Source: Tateyamaria sp. Alg231-49 (lineage in GTDB: Bacteria; Pseudomonadota; Alphaproteobacteria; Rhodobacterales; Rhodobacteraceae). From it: a stretch of 64,000 bases of DNA. Positions within the stretch are counted from its first letter, which is position 1; the number at the start of each line of letters is the position of its first letter. The translations under genes were made by a program, and so were the position numbers. The stretch covers positions 268,180 through 332,179 of the forward strand of contig NZ_FRFA01000005.1 of NCBI RefSeq assembly GCF_900143535.1, read 5' to 3'. Positions 8,726 to 17,767 of this stretch are shown in pieces. The notes below the pieces were generated by a model, which saw only the letters and a list, made by a program, of their open reading frames with translations, was not told where the DNA came from and ran no database searches.

Positions 8726-10854
8726 GGGCGGGCTCGCGTTCTGAGGGCGTTCAGGGTGACCGTAATCGAACTGGTCGACATGGCAAGGGCAGCCATCAGC
8801 GGTGTGGCAAAGCCAGCAAGCGCCAGCGGGATCGCGATCATATTATAAAGAGCAGCAAGGCCAAAGTTCTCAAGAATGCGCGCGCGGGCAGAGCGCGCGA
8901 TGTGGATCACGTCCGGAATGCCAGACAGATGCTGGCCCAGCAGCACAACATCAGCAGCATTCTGACTGGCCTCAAGTGCAGTGCCGGGGGCGATGGAGGC
9001 CCAGGCCTGGGTCAGCGCCAACGTGTCATTAAGCCCATCACCCACCATCAACACCTTTTTGCCCGCGTCCTGAAGGTCGTGGATCAAGGCCTGTTTGCGC
9101 TCGGGACTGACACTGGCATGCACGTGTTCGACCTTGAGCATCTCAGCCATCCGATCTGCGTTGGCCTGACTGTCCCCGGTAAGCATATGCACCTCAAGGC
9201 CCATGTCCCGCAGCGCGCGCAACGTGTCAGCCGCTTCGGGCAACGCGCGTTCGCGGCGTTCAAGCGCAAAGATATCGTCACCGAGTTGCAAAACGGTTCC
9301 GGAGCCTCGCCCAACCCAGCCACTGTCACCGAGCGCGACCGGCATGTCTGCGAAAGTGCCTTTGATGCCAAGGCCCCGATGCTCGCTGATCTCGGTCACA
9401 TCCGCCGCCGAAACGTCGGACAGGGCAGACAGAACCGAACGGCTGAGGGGGTGGTCCGACGCCTCGGCCAGCGCCTTGAGCACGCCGCGCGCCTCTTGCG
9501 TCATGTCCGCACCCGGCACCAAGGCGCTGTCGCTCAGCGTGCCGGTCTTGTCAAAGACGACAGTGTCCACTTCGGCCAGACGCTCCAGCGCGGTTTCGGA
9601 CTTCACCAAAACTCCGGCACGGAACAATCGCCCCGTCGCAACGGTAGAAACCGCAGGTACAGCCAACCCCAGCGCGCAGGGACATGTGATGATCAGCGTC
9701 GCAATGGCAATGGTAAGGGCGTGATAGATGTCGCCCGTCGCAAAGGACCAGCCAAGGAACGCAGCAAAGGACAGCCCGTGCACAAGTGGCGCGTAGATAC
9801 CGGCGGCTTGGGTGGCAAGGCTGGTGTAGCGGCTGCGCGCGCCTTCGGCGACGCTGGCAAGATGGATCAGGCGGCGCAGGGTGGACCCGGCGGCATCCAC
9901 TGTGGTGCGCAAGGTTATGGGCCCGCTCAGCATGACTTCGCCCGCAGACAGAACCGCGCCCTCAGACACTGCGATGGCGTCGCTTTCACCACTGAGTGCA
10001 CTGCGGTCCACCTGCGCCTCAGACGCCAACAGAACGCCATCCACCGGGACGCGGGCACCGGCAGCCAGCCATAGGGTGTCGCCTGCCTTGATCTCATCCA
10101 CCGGACAACTGACGCGGCTATCTCCGGTCACACGGATCACGCGGTTCGGCTCCAGTGCCGCCAAATCCGCCGCCGCAGACCGGGCCGCGCGACGCATACG
10201 GGTCTCAAGCACGCGGCCACCCAGCAGGAAGAAAGTCAGCGACAAAGCCGCATCAAAATAAGCGTGTTCACCGCCCACGCTTGTCTCATAGAGGGACAGG
10301 CCACAGGCCAGCACAATCGCCAGCGAAATCGGCACGTCCATATTCAGACGCCAAACGCGCAACGCGCTCCACGCCGAGACAAAGAATGGCTGCGCACAAA
10401 ACAGCGCGGCTGGCAGTGCAATAGTGGCGGCGATCCAATGCAAGAAATCGCGCGTGCTGTCCGTGGCCCCTGACCAGACAGCAACAGACAAAAGCATCAC
10501 GTTCATCATCGCAAAACCAGCGATGCCAAGGCGCAGCATAAGCCCATCATCAGAGGTTTTGTTTTGCGCCGCACGCGCCTCGTGGGCCTCAAACCCGATC
10601 CCTGCAAGGGCACTGACCCAAGGGGCCGGGTCGGCCTCGGGCGTGGCGGTGATGGCAACGCGCTTGCGGCTGAGGTTGACGCGCGCCGCTGCGATATCAG
10701 GGCGCGCATTCAGCAAGGTTTCGACGGCCTGAATACAGGCGGAACAATGAATGGTGGGAAGGATCAGCTCATGGGTCGGCACACCCCCGCGCGCCGCATT
10801 GGACGCCGCCATGGGCGCGCCTGCGACGCAACCGGGGCAGCTTGCCAATGTCAT
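8722..10854 (-). CDS. ccoI: Copper-exporting P1B-type ATPase CcoI/FixI
   Basis: Inner-membrane Cu+ ATPase of 710 residues that supplies copper for cbb3 oxidase maturation. Features in order: an N-terminal CPGC pair, a heavy-metal-associated domain with HCSAC near residue 37, six to eight membrane segments including the metal-transport motif TCPCALGLAVP, the phosphorylation loop DKTGTLSDS, and the hinge MVGDGLNDTLAL. The Cys-Pro-Cys marks it as a Cu/Ag transporter. Its start overlaps the CcoH stop by ATGA and its stop overlaps ccoS, so it sits in a fully coupled assembly operon downstream of an FNR-type site. Confidence 0.95.
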   Translation of the reverse strand: MTLASCPGCVAGAPMAASNAARGGVPTHELILPTIHCSACIQAVETLLNARPDIAAARVNLSRKRVAITATPEADPAPWVSALAGIGFEAHEARAAQNKTSDDGLMLRLGIAGFAMMNVMLLSVAVWSGATDSTRDFLHWIAATIALPAALFCAQPFFVSAWSALRVWRLNMDVPISLAIVLACGLSLYETSVGGEHAYFDAALSLTFFLLGGRVLETRMRRAARSAAADLAALEPNRVIRVTGDSRVSCPVDEIKAGDTLWLAAGARVPVDGVLLASEAQVDRSALSGESDAIAVSEGAVLSAGEVMLSGPITLRTTVDAAGSTLRRLIHLASVAEGARSRYTSLATQAAGIYAPLVHGLSFAAFLGWSFATGDIYHALTIAIATLIITCPCALGLAVPAVSTVATGRLFRAGVLVKSETALERLAEVDTVVFDKTGTLSDSALVPGADMTQEARGVLKALAEASDHPLSRSVLSALSDVSAADVTEISEHRGLGIKGTFADMPVALGDSGWVGRGSGTVLQLGDDIFALERRERALPEAADTLRALRDMGLEVHMLTGDSQANADRMAEMLKVEHVHASVSPERKQALIHDLQDAGKKVLMVGDGLNDTLALTQAWASIAPGTALEASQNAADVVLLGQHLSGIPDVIHIARSARARILENFGLAALYNMIAIPLALAGFATPLMAALAMSTSSITVTLNALRTRARP

Positions 10855-11306
10855 GGGGCGATCCGTACGATCACGCGCTGACGAAAGGCCGTGCCATCGG
10901 GTGCCTCAGCCGCCAGCCGCAGATTCCAGTTGCCCGCACCAAGTGCAGGGATATCCGCGACAAAACGGGTGCCGTCGTGCAGGAACTCCGGTGTGATATC
11001 CTCCCCCACATGGGTGGCGCGGCCCAGCGTCGCGGACTTGATATGGGCCACAACCGGACCGATGGCATCGTCGATCAACAGGTGCAACTCTCCGTCCGTG
11101 ACGTCTGCCGACACCGTCCAGCCCAGCGCCTCTTGCGCGGCCCGGTCGTCATCAAACGCCTGGCTGACCACATAGGAATTTCGGGTCTCAAGGCCCGGAA
11201 AGGTCGCGACCGCCTGAAAGGCCAGTGTCAGGTTCACGCCGATGATCACGGTAAAGGCGGCGCCAAAGATCGCCAGAACATGCCAGCCGGTCAGTTGCTT
11301 TGTCAT
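10851..11306 (-). CDS. ccoH: cbb3 oxidase assembly protein CcoH/FixH
   Basis: Membrane-anchored protein of 151 residues with one N-terminal transmembrane helix (residues 8-29, HVLAIFGAAFTVIIGVNL) and a periplasmic FixH domain containing the conserved NSYVVSQAFDDDRAAQEALGW stretch. CcoH binds the oxidase and stabilises assembly intermediates. Six bases separate it from ccoG and an ATGA overlap joins it to ccoI. Family and context agree completely. Confidence 0.93.
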   Translation of the reverse strand: MTKQLTGWHVLAIFGAAFTVIIGVNLTLAFQAVATFPGLETRNSYVVSQAFDDDRAAQEALGWTVSADVTDGELHLLIDDAIGPVVAHIKSATLGRATHVGEDITPEFLHDGTRFVADIPALGAGNWNLRLAAEAPDGTAFRQRVIVRIAP

Positions 11307-11312
11307 GGTGGC

Positions 11313-12752
11313 CTACCCTTTTCCGTTAAAGATGGTGGCGACGCCTGCACGGTCGTCTGTTTCGATGTCTTCGACCCACAGACGCAGATCAGTGATTTCG
11401 GCATCCGCTGCGGCATCCTGTGGGCGCGCAATCACGTAGACACGGGCCTGCAAAGTCTCGTTGGCAGGGACAGTCACGTGGTTGGGTACGGCCCCCGTCG
11501 TTTCAACATCAATGCGCAGAATGTCGTCCGAAGTGAGCATGACGCGGAACTCGCGGTCATCGGCCGTCAGATTGCGAATACGCAGCGTGTAGGTATTGCG
11601 CACTGACCCATCCGACAAGGTGACAAACTGCGGATTGCGGATCGGCTCCACCGTCAGGTCGATGTCCGACCGAACAAACAGCGCATAGACAAGCGCGACG
11701 CCAATCAGGCTCCACATCGCGGTATAAAGGATCGTGCGCGGGCGCAGAACGTGCTGCCACAAGGGGCGCGGTGGCGCGCCCGCGGTTTCGCGTTCTTCGT
11801 CGGCAAGGGCAAGGTAGTCGATAAGGCCACGCGGTTTGCCGATCTTTTCCATTATGTCGTCACAGGCATCAATGCACAGCGCACAGGTGATACACTCCAT
11901 CTGCTGCCCGTCGCGAATGTCGATACCAGCAGGGCAAACGTTGACGCAGGCCATGCAGTCGATGCAATCGCCCAAGTTTTCCGCGCCTTCGGCTTTGCGA
12001 TGCTTGCCGCGCGGCTCGCCGCGCCAGTGGCGATAGGCGACCGTCAGCGTGTCATTGTCCATCATCGCCGCCTGAATACGCGGCCAGGGGCACATGTAGT
12101 TGCAGACCTGCTCGCGCATGAAACCGCCAAAGACGAACGTGGTCGTAGCAAGGATAAACACGGTCGAATAGGCCACCAGCGGCGCATTGAACGTGAACAA
12201 ATCAACAAGCAGCGTGGGTGCGTCCGCAAAGTAAAACACCCAAGCCCCGCCCGTCGCCAACGCAATGACGAACCAGACAGCCCACTTGGTAATACGCAAC
12301 CGCGCCTTGCGGGCAGACCATTTTGCATTCCAAAGGCGGACCCGCGCGTTGCGGTCTCCTTCGATCCAGCGCTCCACAAGGATAAACAAGTCGGTCCAGA
12401 CCGTCTGTGGGCAAGCATAGCCGCACCAAACCCGGCCAAGCGCCGAGGTGAACAGGAAAAGTCCCAGACCAGCCATGATCAAAAGGCCCGCAACGAAGTA
12501 GAATTCGTGGGGCCAAATCTCGATCCAGAAGAAATAAAACCTGCGCCCCGCCAGATCGATCAGGACGGCCTGATCAGGCAGGTTGGGGCCTCGGTCCCAG
12601 CGGATGAAGGGGGTCAGATAGTAGATGGCAAGGGTCACACCCATGATCCACCACTTGAGCGTGCGATAGCCGCCTTTGACGCGCCGAGGAAAGATCGGCT
12701 CGCGCGCAGCATAAAGGGCGGGCGGTGTGTCCGGTGTTTGTGTCATATTCAA
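11313..12752 (-). CDS. ccoG: cbb3 oxidase accessory Fe-S protein CcoG/FixG (RdxA/RdxB type)
   Basis: Polytopic membrane protein of 479 residues, reported in other bacteria to act as a cupric reductase that feeds Cu+ to CcoI. The N-terminal half has about five membrane segments with the FixG motif WCGYACPQTVWTD. The middle holds two ferredoxin-type clusters (CIDCMACVNVCP and CITCALCIDAC). The C-terminus is an immunoglobulin-like FixG domain after a last membrane segment. It is the first gene of ccoGHIS; an FNR-type box lies 48 bp upstream of the ATG, so oxygen limitation should induce the operon. Confidence 0.95.
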   Translation of the reverse strand: MNMTQTPDTPPALYAAREPIFPRRVKGGYRTLKWWIMGVTLAIYYLTPFIRWDRGPNLPDQAVLIDLAGRRFYFFWIEIWPHEFYFVAGLLIMAGLGLFLFTSALGRVWCGYACPQTVWTDLFILVERWIEGDRNARVRLWNAKWSARKARLRITKWAVWFVIALATGGAWVFYFADAPTLLVDLFTFNAPLVAYSTVFILATTTFVFGGFMREQVCNYMCPWPRIQAAMMDNDTLTVAYRHWRGEPRGKHRKAEGAENLGDCIDCMACVNVCPAGIDIRDGQQMECITCALCIDACDDIMEKIGKPRGLIDYLALADEERETAGAPPRPLWQHVLRPRTILYTAMWSLIGVALVYALFVRSDIDLTVEPIRNPQFVTLSDGSVRNTYTLRIRNLTADDREFRVMLTSDDILRIDVETTGAVPNHVTVPANETLQARVYVIARPQDAAADAEITDLRLWVEDIETDDRAGVATIFNGKG

Positions 12753-12799
12753 CTGTCCTGTTCGTTATACCACATTGCAGATGAATTGGGATGATTGCT

Positions 12800-12813
12800 T
12801 TGACTTGGATCAA
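12800..12813 (-). promoter_or_regulatory. FNR/FnrL box upstream of ccoG
   Basis: TTGACTTGGATCAA matches the FNR consensus TTGAT-N4-ATCAA in nine of ten specified positions. Its centre is about 54 bp from the ccoG start codon, a spacing usual for FNR-activated promoters. The regulator FnrL is encoded 4 kb away at 16967-17707. Confidence 0.85.
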
Positions 12814-12830
12814 CAGGACCCAATAATGGT

Positions 12831-12868
12831 CCCGGCCCCTGCTAGGTACGAACAGGACAGGGGCCGGG
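12831..12868 (-). terminator. Long hairpin downstream of ccoNOQP
   Basis: CCCGGCCCCTG (12831-12841) and CAGGGGCCGGG (12858-12868) form a perfect 11-bp stem with a 16-base loop, about 70 bp beyond the ccoP stop and just before the ccoG promoter. No U-run follows on either strand, so it may be an insulator or 3'-end stabiliser rather than a classic terminator. Confidence 0.5.
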
Positions 12869-12937
12869 TTGGCTACGCTCCTCCCATGGGGGGGCAAGTA
12901 ATTGCCCCATCGCAGCGCAGCCTATTGGCGGACCGGC

Positions 12938-13810
12938 TTATTCGCCGCCGCCAAGCTGGTGGAGATAAAGCGTGACCGCTTTGATCTCTGTTTCGTCCAG
13001 ACGCGGGCCCCATGCGGGCATGACGCCAAAGCGCGAGTAAGTGATTGTCTCTGTCAGGGTGTCGCGGTCCCCGCCATAGAGCCAGATCGCGTCCGTCAGG
13101 TTGGGCGCTCCCAACTCACGGATGCCCTCACCAGCGTCGCCGTGGCAGGCCGTGCATTGTTCGACGAACAACGGCGCCCCCTGTTCGGCAAGGCCAGCAT
13201 CATGCTCCTGACCGGATATCGACAGCACGTATTCCACCGACGCCGCGATTTCCTCTTTTTCAAAGATGTCGCCAAAGGCGGGCATCTCTGTCCAACGGGC
13301 ATCAGGGTCGGTTTCGTTGCGAATGCCGTGACGCACAGTGTACTCGATGTCGTCCAGCGTGCCGCCCCACAACCAGTCATCGTCCAGCAGGTTGGGATAG
13401 CCTGCCGCCTGCACACCGGCCGCACCCGATCCGTGACATTGCGAGCAATTGGCAAGGAAGACAGACGCCCCTCCGGCCACGCCGTAGCGGTACGCCGGAT
13501 CATCAGGGGCCAATGCAGCCAAATCCGCCGAAGCCAGACGCATGGACACTTCGGCATTCTGTGCCTCGACCACTGCGATCTGTTCGACCACCTCGGCGCG
13601 GGTCGAATACCCCAGCACCCCGGACGTGGCAGAGTTGATCATCGGCCAGGCTGGAAAGGCGATTGTGTAGGCAACACCCCACACAATCGTGCCGTAAAAG
13701 CACCACAGCCACCAGCGCGGCAATGGGTTGTTCAATTCTTTGATCCCGTCCCAGTCATGGCCGGTCGTATCGACGCCGGTTGCGTCATCTATGTCTTTTT
13801 GGTCAGCCAT
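12938..13810 (-). CDS. ccoP: cbb3-type cytochrome c oxidase, diheme subunit III CcoP/FixP
   Basis: Membrane-anchored dihaem cytochrome c of 290 residues that passes electrons to the CcoO/CcoN core. The N-terminal CcoP domain with the motif NNPLPRWWLWCFYGTI and a transmembrane helix (residues 33-55) is followed by two c-type haem sites, C122-SQ-CH126 and C219-TA-CH223, with later Met ligands. Its ATG overlaps the ccoQ stop (TAATG). It is the last gene of the structural operon. Confidence 0.96.
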   Translation of the reverse strand: MADQKDIDDATGVDTTGHDWDGIKELNNPLPRWWLWCFYGTIVWGVAYTIAFPAWPMINSATSGVLGYSTRAEVVEQIAVVEAQNAEVSMRLASADLAALAPDDPAYRYGVAGGASVFLANCSQCHGSGAAGVQAAGYPNLLDDDWLWGGTLDDIEYTVRHGIRNETDPDARWTEMPAFGDIFEKEEIAASVEYVLSISGQEHDAGLAEQGAPLFVEQCTACHGDAGEGIRELGAPNLTDAIWLYGGDRDTLTETITYSRFGVMPAWGPRLDETEIKAVTLYLHQLGGGE

Positions 13811-13995
13811 TACTTGGCCTCCATGTCTTGGGATTGGACCTCGCCATCATTGCGAAAGGGAATGTTGGCGGCGTCTTCGTTGGCGGCCCGCGCACTGGGG
13901 CGGAATGCATACAGACACGCGGCGATGTAAAAAATCACCATCGCAAGCAGCACCCAGCTGTCAGCAAGTTCGCGCAGGAAAGAATAGGTATCCAT
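13810..13995 (-). CDS. ccoQ: cbb3-type oxidase small subunit CcoQ/FixQ
   Basis: A 61-residue single-span membrane protein. Residues 13-31 (SWVLLAMVIFYIAACLYAF) form the helix, followed by the typical RPS motif and a polar, acidic tail. CcoQ stabilises the assembled oxidase, especially when oxygen is present. It lies 14 bp after ccoO and overlaps ccoP by one base. Confidence 0.92.
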   Translation of the reverse strand: MDTYSFLRELADSWVLLAMVIFYIAACLYAFRPSARAANEDAANIPFRNDGEVQSQDMEAK

Positions 13996-14009
13996 GGTTC
14001 AGTCCTCCG

Positions 14010-14735
14010 TTAACGGCTTGCGTCTGGGGTGAAGGTCGAAAAGTCGACCAGTGTGCCCAGCATTTGCAGGTAAGCGATCAGCGCATCCATCTCGGTCAGT
14101 TCAGGCTGACCATCAAAGTTGGACACGACCGCACCGGGATACCGCTCAACAGTAGCATCCCAATCCGAGTCCGGATCACCCTGCGCCTTGAAGTCGAACA
14201 GCGCGTTTTCGATCATCTCTTCGGTGTAGGGAACGCCGACGAATGCATGCGTGCGCACCAGATCTTCGATGTGCTCGCCATCGATCCGCGTGCGTCCAAG
14301 GAACTCATACTTTGGCATGATCGATTCCGGCACGACGGATTGCGGATCGTTCAGGTGATCCACATGCCATGCGTCCGAATACCGCCCACCCACGCGCGCC
14401 AGATCAGGCCCGGTGCGTTTGGATCCCCACTGGTGCGGGTGGTCGTACATCGACTCCGCGGCCAGTGAATAGTGCCCATAGCGTTCCACCTCGTCGCGCA
14501 TGGGGCGGATCATCTGCGAGTGGCACACATAGCACCCCTCACGGACATAGATGTCCCGTCCCGCCAGCTCCAAGGGGCTGTAAGGGCGCATGCCTTCCAC
14601 CTCTTCGATTGTGTTTTCGAGGTAGAAGAGGGGCGCGATTTCCACGATCCCCCCGATGGAGACCACCAGAAGCGAACCAACGAACAAGAGCGTTGGGCTG
14701 CGTTCAAGGGCTTTGTGTTTGTCCAGAAAGGCCAT
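14010..14735 (-). CDS. ccoO: cbb3-type cytochrome c oxidase, monoheme subunit II CcoO/FixO
   Basis: Membrane-anchored monohaem cytochrome c of 241 residues. An N-terminal helix (residues 14-34) is followed by the c-haem site C68-YV-CH72 inside the family signature [13 protein letters not shown], and by the Met-ligand region near SIMPKYEFL. It accepts electrons from CcoP and gives them to the CcoN haem b. Twelve bases separate it from ccoN. Confidence 0.96.
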   Translation of the reverse strand: MAFLDKHKALERSPTLLFVGSLLVVSIGGIVEIAPLFYLENTIEEVEGMRPYSPLELAGRDIYVREGCYVCHSQMIRPMRDEVERYGHYSLAAESMYDHPHQWGSKRTGPDLARVGGRYSDAWHVDHLNDPQSVVPESIMPKYEFLGRTRIDGEHIEDLVRTHAFVGVPYTEEMIENALFDFKAQGDPDSDWDATVERYPGAVVSNFDGQPELTEMDALIAYLQMLGTLVDFSTFTPDASR

Positions 14736-14747
14736 TTTCGCTCTCCT

Positions 14748-16358
14748 TTACGCAGCTTGAGGGGTTTGTGCGGGTGGGGTGGCCACTGCGACGGGTTTGC
14801 CGCCGCGAATGGTCATCCACATGTTCCACACCATGATGATACCGCCTACGAGATAGAGAACCCCGCCCAGACCACGCACAACATACATCGGGAACTTCGC
14901 GCTCACGGTGTCAGCGAAAGAGTTCACGAGGAACCCTTGGGCATCAACTTCACGCCACATCAGGCCTTCCATGATACCGGTGACCCACATGGACGCCGCA
15001 TAAAGCACGATGCCAATGGTCGCGAGCCAGAAGTGCCAGTCGATGGCCTTCATCGAGTACATCTGTGCCCGGCCCCACAGTCTTGGTGTGAGGAAGTACA
15101 GAGCCCCAAAGGTGATCATGCCGTTCCAGCCAAGTGCGCCAGAATGAACGTGACCAATCGTCCAGTCGGTGTAGTGCGACAGCGAGTTCACAGCGCGGAT
15201 CGACATCATCGGACCTTCAAAGGTGGACATGCCGTAGAACGCGAGGCTGATCACCATCATCCGGATGATCGGATCGGTGCGCAACTTGTCCCACGCGCCT
15301 TGCAGCGTCATCAGACCGTTGATCATACCACCCCAGCTCGGCATCCACAGGATGATCGAGAACACCATGCCAAGGGTCGACGCCCAGTCTGGCAGGGCGG
15401 TGTAATGCAAGTGGTGCGGACCTGCCCAAATATATAGAAAGATCAGCGCCCAAAAGTGGATGATGCTGAGCTTGTAGCTATAAACAGGACGCTCAGCCTG
15501 TTTGGGGATGAAGTAGTACATCATTCCCAGAAACCCGGCTGTCAGGAAGAAACCAACCGCGTTGTGGCCATACCACCACTGTGTCATCGCATCCTGCACA
15601 CCCGAGAACACTTGCACCGATTTGGAGCCCAGAAGGGAGACCGGAATGCTCAGGTTGTTGACGATGTGCAGCATCGCAACGGTGATGATGAACGACAAAA
15701 GGAACCAGTTGGCGACGTATATGTGTTTCTCTCGCCGCTTGAAGATGGTGCCAAGGTAGACCGCCAGAAAAGAGACCCAGACGACAGTCAGCCAGATGTC
15801 GACATACCACTCAGGCTCGGCATATTCCTTGGATTGCGTCGCGCCCAGCAGATACCCGGTGGCGGCCAGCACAATGAACAGCTGATAGCCCCAGAACACG
15901 AACCACGCGAGGTTGCCGCCCCAAAGGCGCGCACCGCACGTCCGTTGGACGATATAGAACGAGGACATGATCAAAGCGTTGCCCCCAAAAGCAAAAATCA
16001 CCGCACTGGTGTGCAGTGGGCGCAATCGTCCGAAATTTGTAAAAGGTTGGCCCCAGTCAAAATTGAGCGCCGGAAAGGCCAGCTGGAAGGCGATAAAAAC
16101 CCCCGCCAGAAACCCGACGACCCCCCAGAACCCCGTGGCGATAACGCCTGCGCGTACAACGCTGTCAAGGTAACCGGTGTCGTCTACAACCGCTTTTGTG
16201 TTTCCGATCTGGCGTACCTGCCAGATGAACATTCCGCCGGCGATCACCATAATCAGCGCAGCGTGCACTTTGTAGGCCAGATCATGTCCCCAGTCCGCTG
16301 CAATAGCAGCAAGAATGGCAATCAAGCCAAGTGCAATCAGTTTGACATAATCTAACAT
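14748..16358 (-). CDS. ccoN: cbb3-type cytochrome c oxidase catalytic subunit I CcoN/FixN
   Basis: Catalytic haem-copper subunit of 536 residues with twelve or more membrane helices, the site where O2 is reduced to water under micro-oxic conditions. Conserved His ligands are visible in RPLHTSAV (low-spin haem), [10 protein letters not shown] (Cu-B), GPHHLHY (Cu-B His pair) and [15 protein letters not shown] (haem b3 region). It is first in the ccoNOQP operon, with a perfect FNR box 94 bp upstream. The short basic and proline-rich tail is ordinary for the family. Confidence 0.97.
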   Translation of the reverse strand: MLDYVKLIALGLIAILAAIAADWGHDLAYKVHAALIMVIAGGMFIWQVRQIGNTKAVVDDTGYLDSVVRAGVIATGFWGVVGFLAGVFIAFQLAFPALNFDWGQPFTNFGRLRPLHTSAVIFAFGGNALIMSSFYIVQRTCGARLWGGNLAWFVFWGYQLFIVLAATGYLLGATQSKEYAEPEWYVDIWLTVVWVSFLAVYLGTIFKRREKHIYVANWFLLSFIITVAMLHIVNNLSIPVSLLGSKSVQVFSGVQDAMTQWWYGHNAVGFFLTAGFLGMMYYFIPKQAERPVYSYKLSIIHFWALIFLYIWAGPHHLHYTALPDWASTLGMVFSIILWMPSWGGMINGLMTLQGAWDKLRTDPIIRMMVISLAFYGMSTFEGPMMSIRAVNSLSHYTDWTIGHVHSGALGWNGMITFGALYFLTPRLWGRAQMYSMKAIDWHFWLATIGIVLYAASMWVTGIMEGLMWREVDAQGFLVNSFADTVSAKFPMYVVRGLGGVLYLVGGIIMVWNMWMTIRGGKPVAVATPPAQTPQAA

Positions 16359-16451
16359 GAGACTTCCTTTGTCGTTTTGCGCGGCCCCTGAATGAGGGGC
16401 TGCACACCTGTTCGCAATTATCGGTGATAAAGCGGTGCAGGAACACCCGCG

Positions 16452-16465
16452 TTGATCTGGATCAA
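16452..16465 (-). promoter_or_regulatory. Perfect FNR/FnrL box upstream of ccoN
   Basis: TTGATCTGGATCAA is an exact TTGAT-N4-ATCAA palindrome. It lies between the end of the universal-stress gene (16477) and ccoN (16358). A GCCCCT/AGGGGC stem (16384-16400) follows in the probable ccoN leader. Confidence 0.92.
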
Positions 16466-16476
16466 GGCGGTGTCGA

Positions 16477-16884
16477 TTAACGGATCACATGCACCGCGCA
16501 ATGTGCATGACGCACGACCCAAGCCGCCGTCGATCCAAGCAGAATGTCGGACATGACAGGTCGGTGCGAGGGGATGACGATGCAGTCGACCCCGGTTTCA
16601 TCGGCCCAGTTTGTGATGCTGCGCCCTGTGGGTCCGTCAATGACCACAACACGGGCGTTCGCAACATCGCCCAGCAATTCGGTCAGTTTGGCGCGTGCTG
16701 CGTCGCGAGTCTCAGACACGAACGTGGCTGGAACATAGTCGGTGACGTAGACGGGCACTTGCTCCATGACGTGCAAAAAGGTGATTGTCGCCCCTTCGCC
16801 TGCGATCCGGTTGGCGATGTCGATGGCACCGGCCACGTCCTTTTGTGCGTCAAACGCAACTGGAATCAGAATGTTTTTGTACAC
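16477..16884 (-). CDS. Universal stress protein, UspA family
   Basis: Small cytoplasmic UspA-fold protein of 135 residues. The N-terminus [12 protein letters not shown] and the C-terminal [21 protein letters not shown] region are typical. The usual GxxG part of the nucleotide-binding motif (GSHGR) is here PSHRP, so ATP binding may be lost or changed. It sits between fnrL and ccoN with its own perfect FNR box 62 bp upstream, a placement common in Rhodobacteraceae, which suggests a role in survival during oxygen limitation. Confidence 0.9.
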   Translation of the reverse strand: MYKNILIPVAFDAQKDVAGAIDIANRIAGEGATITFLHVMEQVPVYVTDYVPATFVSETRDAARAKLTELLGDVANARVVVIDGPTGRSITNWADETGVDCIVIPSHRPVMSDILLGSTAAWVVRHAHCAVHVIR

Positions 16885-16945
16885 GGAAGTCCCCTTCGTC
16901 CTTAGCTTTGGTCAAAAGGGATAGAACGTGGTGGGCGCGCTTGCG

Positions 16946-16959
16946 TTGATGTGAATCAA
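16946..16959 (-). promoter_or_regulatory. Perfect FNR/FnrL box upstream of the universal stress gene
   Basis: TTGATGTGAATCAA is an exact TTGAT-N4-ATCAA match in the gap between the fnrL stop (16967) and the usp start (16884). It is placed to activate usp separately from fnrL. Confidence 0.9.
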
Positions 16960-16966
16960 TCAGGGA

Positions 16967-17707
16967 TCAGAACAGCGTTCCGCCATCCCCATCATCGCCA
17001 GTTTCAAACAGCAGCCCTTCCAGGTCGGGAATGCGGACAATCCGGTTTCCATCCAGATCGATCACCCCATCTTTGCGCAAACCGGTGAACTGACGGCTGA
17101 CAGTTTCAATGGTCAAACCCAGAAAGTTCGCCATGGTCTCACGACTGATTGGCAACTCGATCCGGCTGACGTCACCCATCACCTTGCCGTCTTGGTTCAT
17201 GGTGCGCTTGGCGATCAGCATCAGCAGGCTGGCGATCTTTTCGCGCGCTGTCTTGCGGCCCAAAAGCAGCATCCAATCGCGCGCCGCGTCCAGTTCATCC
17301 AGCGCCATTTCCAACAGGCGCTGTTGCACGGCCGGGATCTCCATCAACAGCGTTTCAAACGGTTTGCGCTGAAAACAGCACAACGTCACGTCCGACACAG
17401 CCGTCACATCGTACTGCAACGTTTCGCGGCCCGGGCGACCAATAAAGTCCGAGGGCAGCAAAAGGCCCACCATCTGCGTGCGCCCATCCTCGATCACCCG
17501 TTCCAGCGTGGCTGTACCCTCCACGACGGAGGCGACGACGTCCAACGCATCACCCCGCATCGCGATAGTTTGGCCCGCGACGTATGATTTGTAGAACTTG
17601 ATCTCGTTCAGCCGCCCCAATTCATCTTCGTCACAGCGCGCGCAAACCGCCCGATGACGGATCGGACAGGACGAACAATTTTGGGTGGCAATGAGCTCTC
17701 CGTTCAT
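16967..17707 (-). CDS. fnrL: Oxygen-responsive Crp/Fnr regulator FnrL
   Basis: Global anaerobic regulator of 246 residues. Residues 11-25 carry the N-terminal cysteines (C11, C14, C22, C25 in CSSCPIRHRAVCARC) and a further Cys pair lies at 110-111, together enough for the O2-labile [4Fe-4S] cluster. A cyclic-nucleotide-binding-like barrel is followed by a C-terminal helix-turn-helix with the FNR recognition pattern ISRETMANFLGLTIETVSRQF, which reads TTGAT half-sites. Four such sites are found within 5 kb (ccoG, ccoN, usp, and its own shared promoter with hemN), so the gene lies in the middle of its own regulon. Confidence 0.95.
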   Translation of the reverse strand: MNGELIATQNCSSCPIRHRAVCARCDEDELGRLNEIKFYKSYVAGQTIAMRGDALDVVASVVEGTATLERVIEDGRTQMVGLLLPSDFIGRPGRETLQYDVTAVSDVTLCCFQRKPFETLLMEIPAVQQRLLEMALDELDAARDWMLLLGRKTAREKIASLLMLIAKRTMNQDGKVMGDVSRIELPISRETMANFLGLTIETVSRQFTGLRKDGVIDLDGNRIVRIPDLEGLLFETGDDGDGGTLF

Positions 17708-17719
17708 TCCTCAGATCCT

Positions 17720-17733
17720 TTGATCTGCATCAA
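17720..17733. promoter_or_regulatory. FNR/FnrL box in the divergent fnrL-hemN promoter
   Basis: TTGATCTGCATCAA is an exact TTGAT-N4-ATCAA match. It lies 13 bp upstream of the fnrL start and 35 bp upstream of the hemN start. The close position to fnrL would allow repression of fnrL by its own product and activation of hemN. Confidence 0.9.
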
Positions 17734-17767
17734 GGAAAGGTTCGGGATCAACGGTCATCGTACCTCT

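Noticed and set aside
7247..8848. 533-codon plus-strand frame opposite the MmgE/PrpD and ccoS genes
   Set aside because: Antisense to recognised genes, no motif, and composition rich in His, Arg and Cys.
16384..16400. GCCCCT/AGGGGC stem in the ccoN leader as a riboswitch or attenuator
   Set aside because: Too short and without a second alternative structure; mentioned only as a stem.
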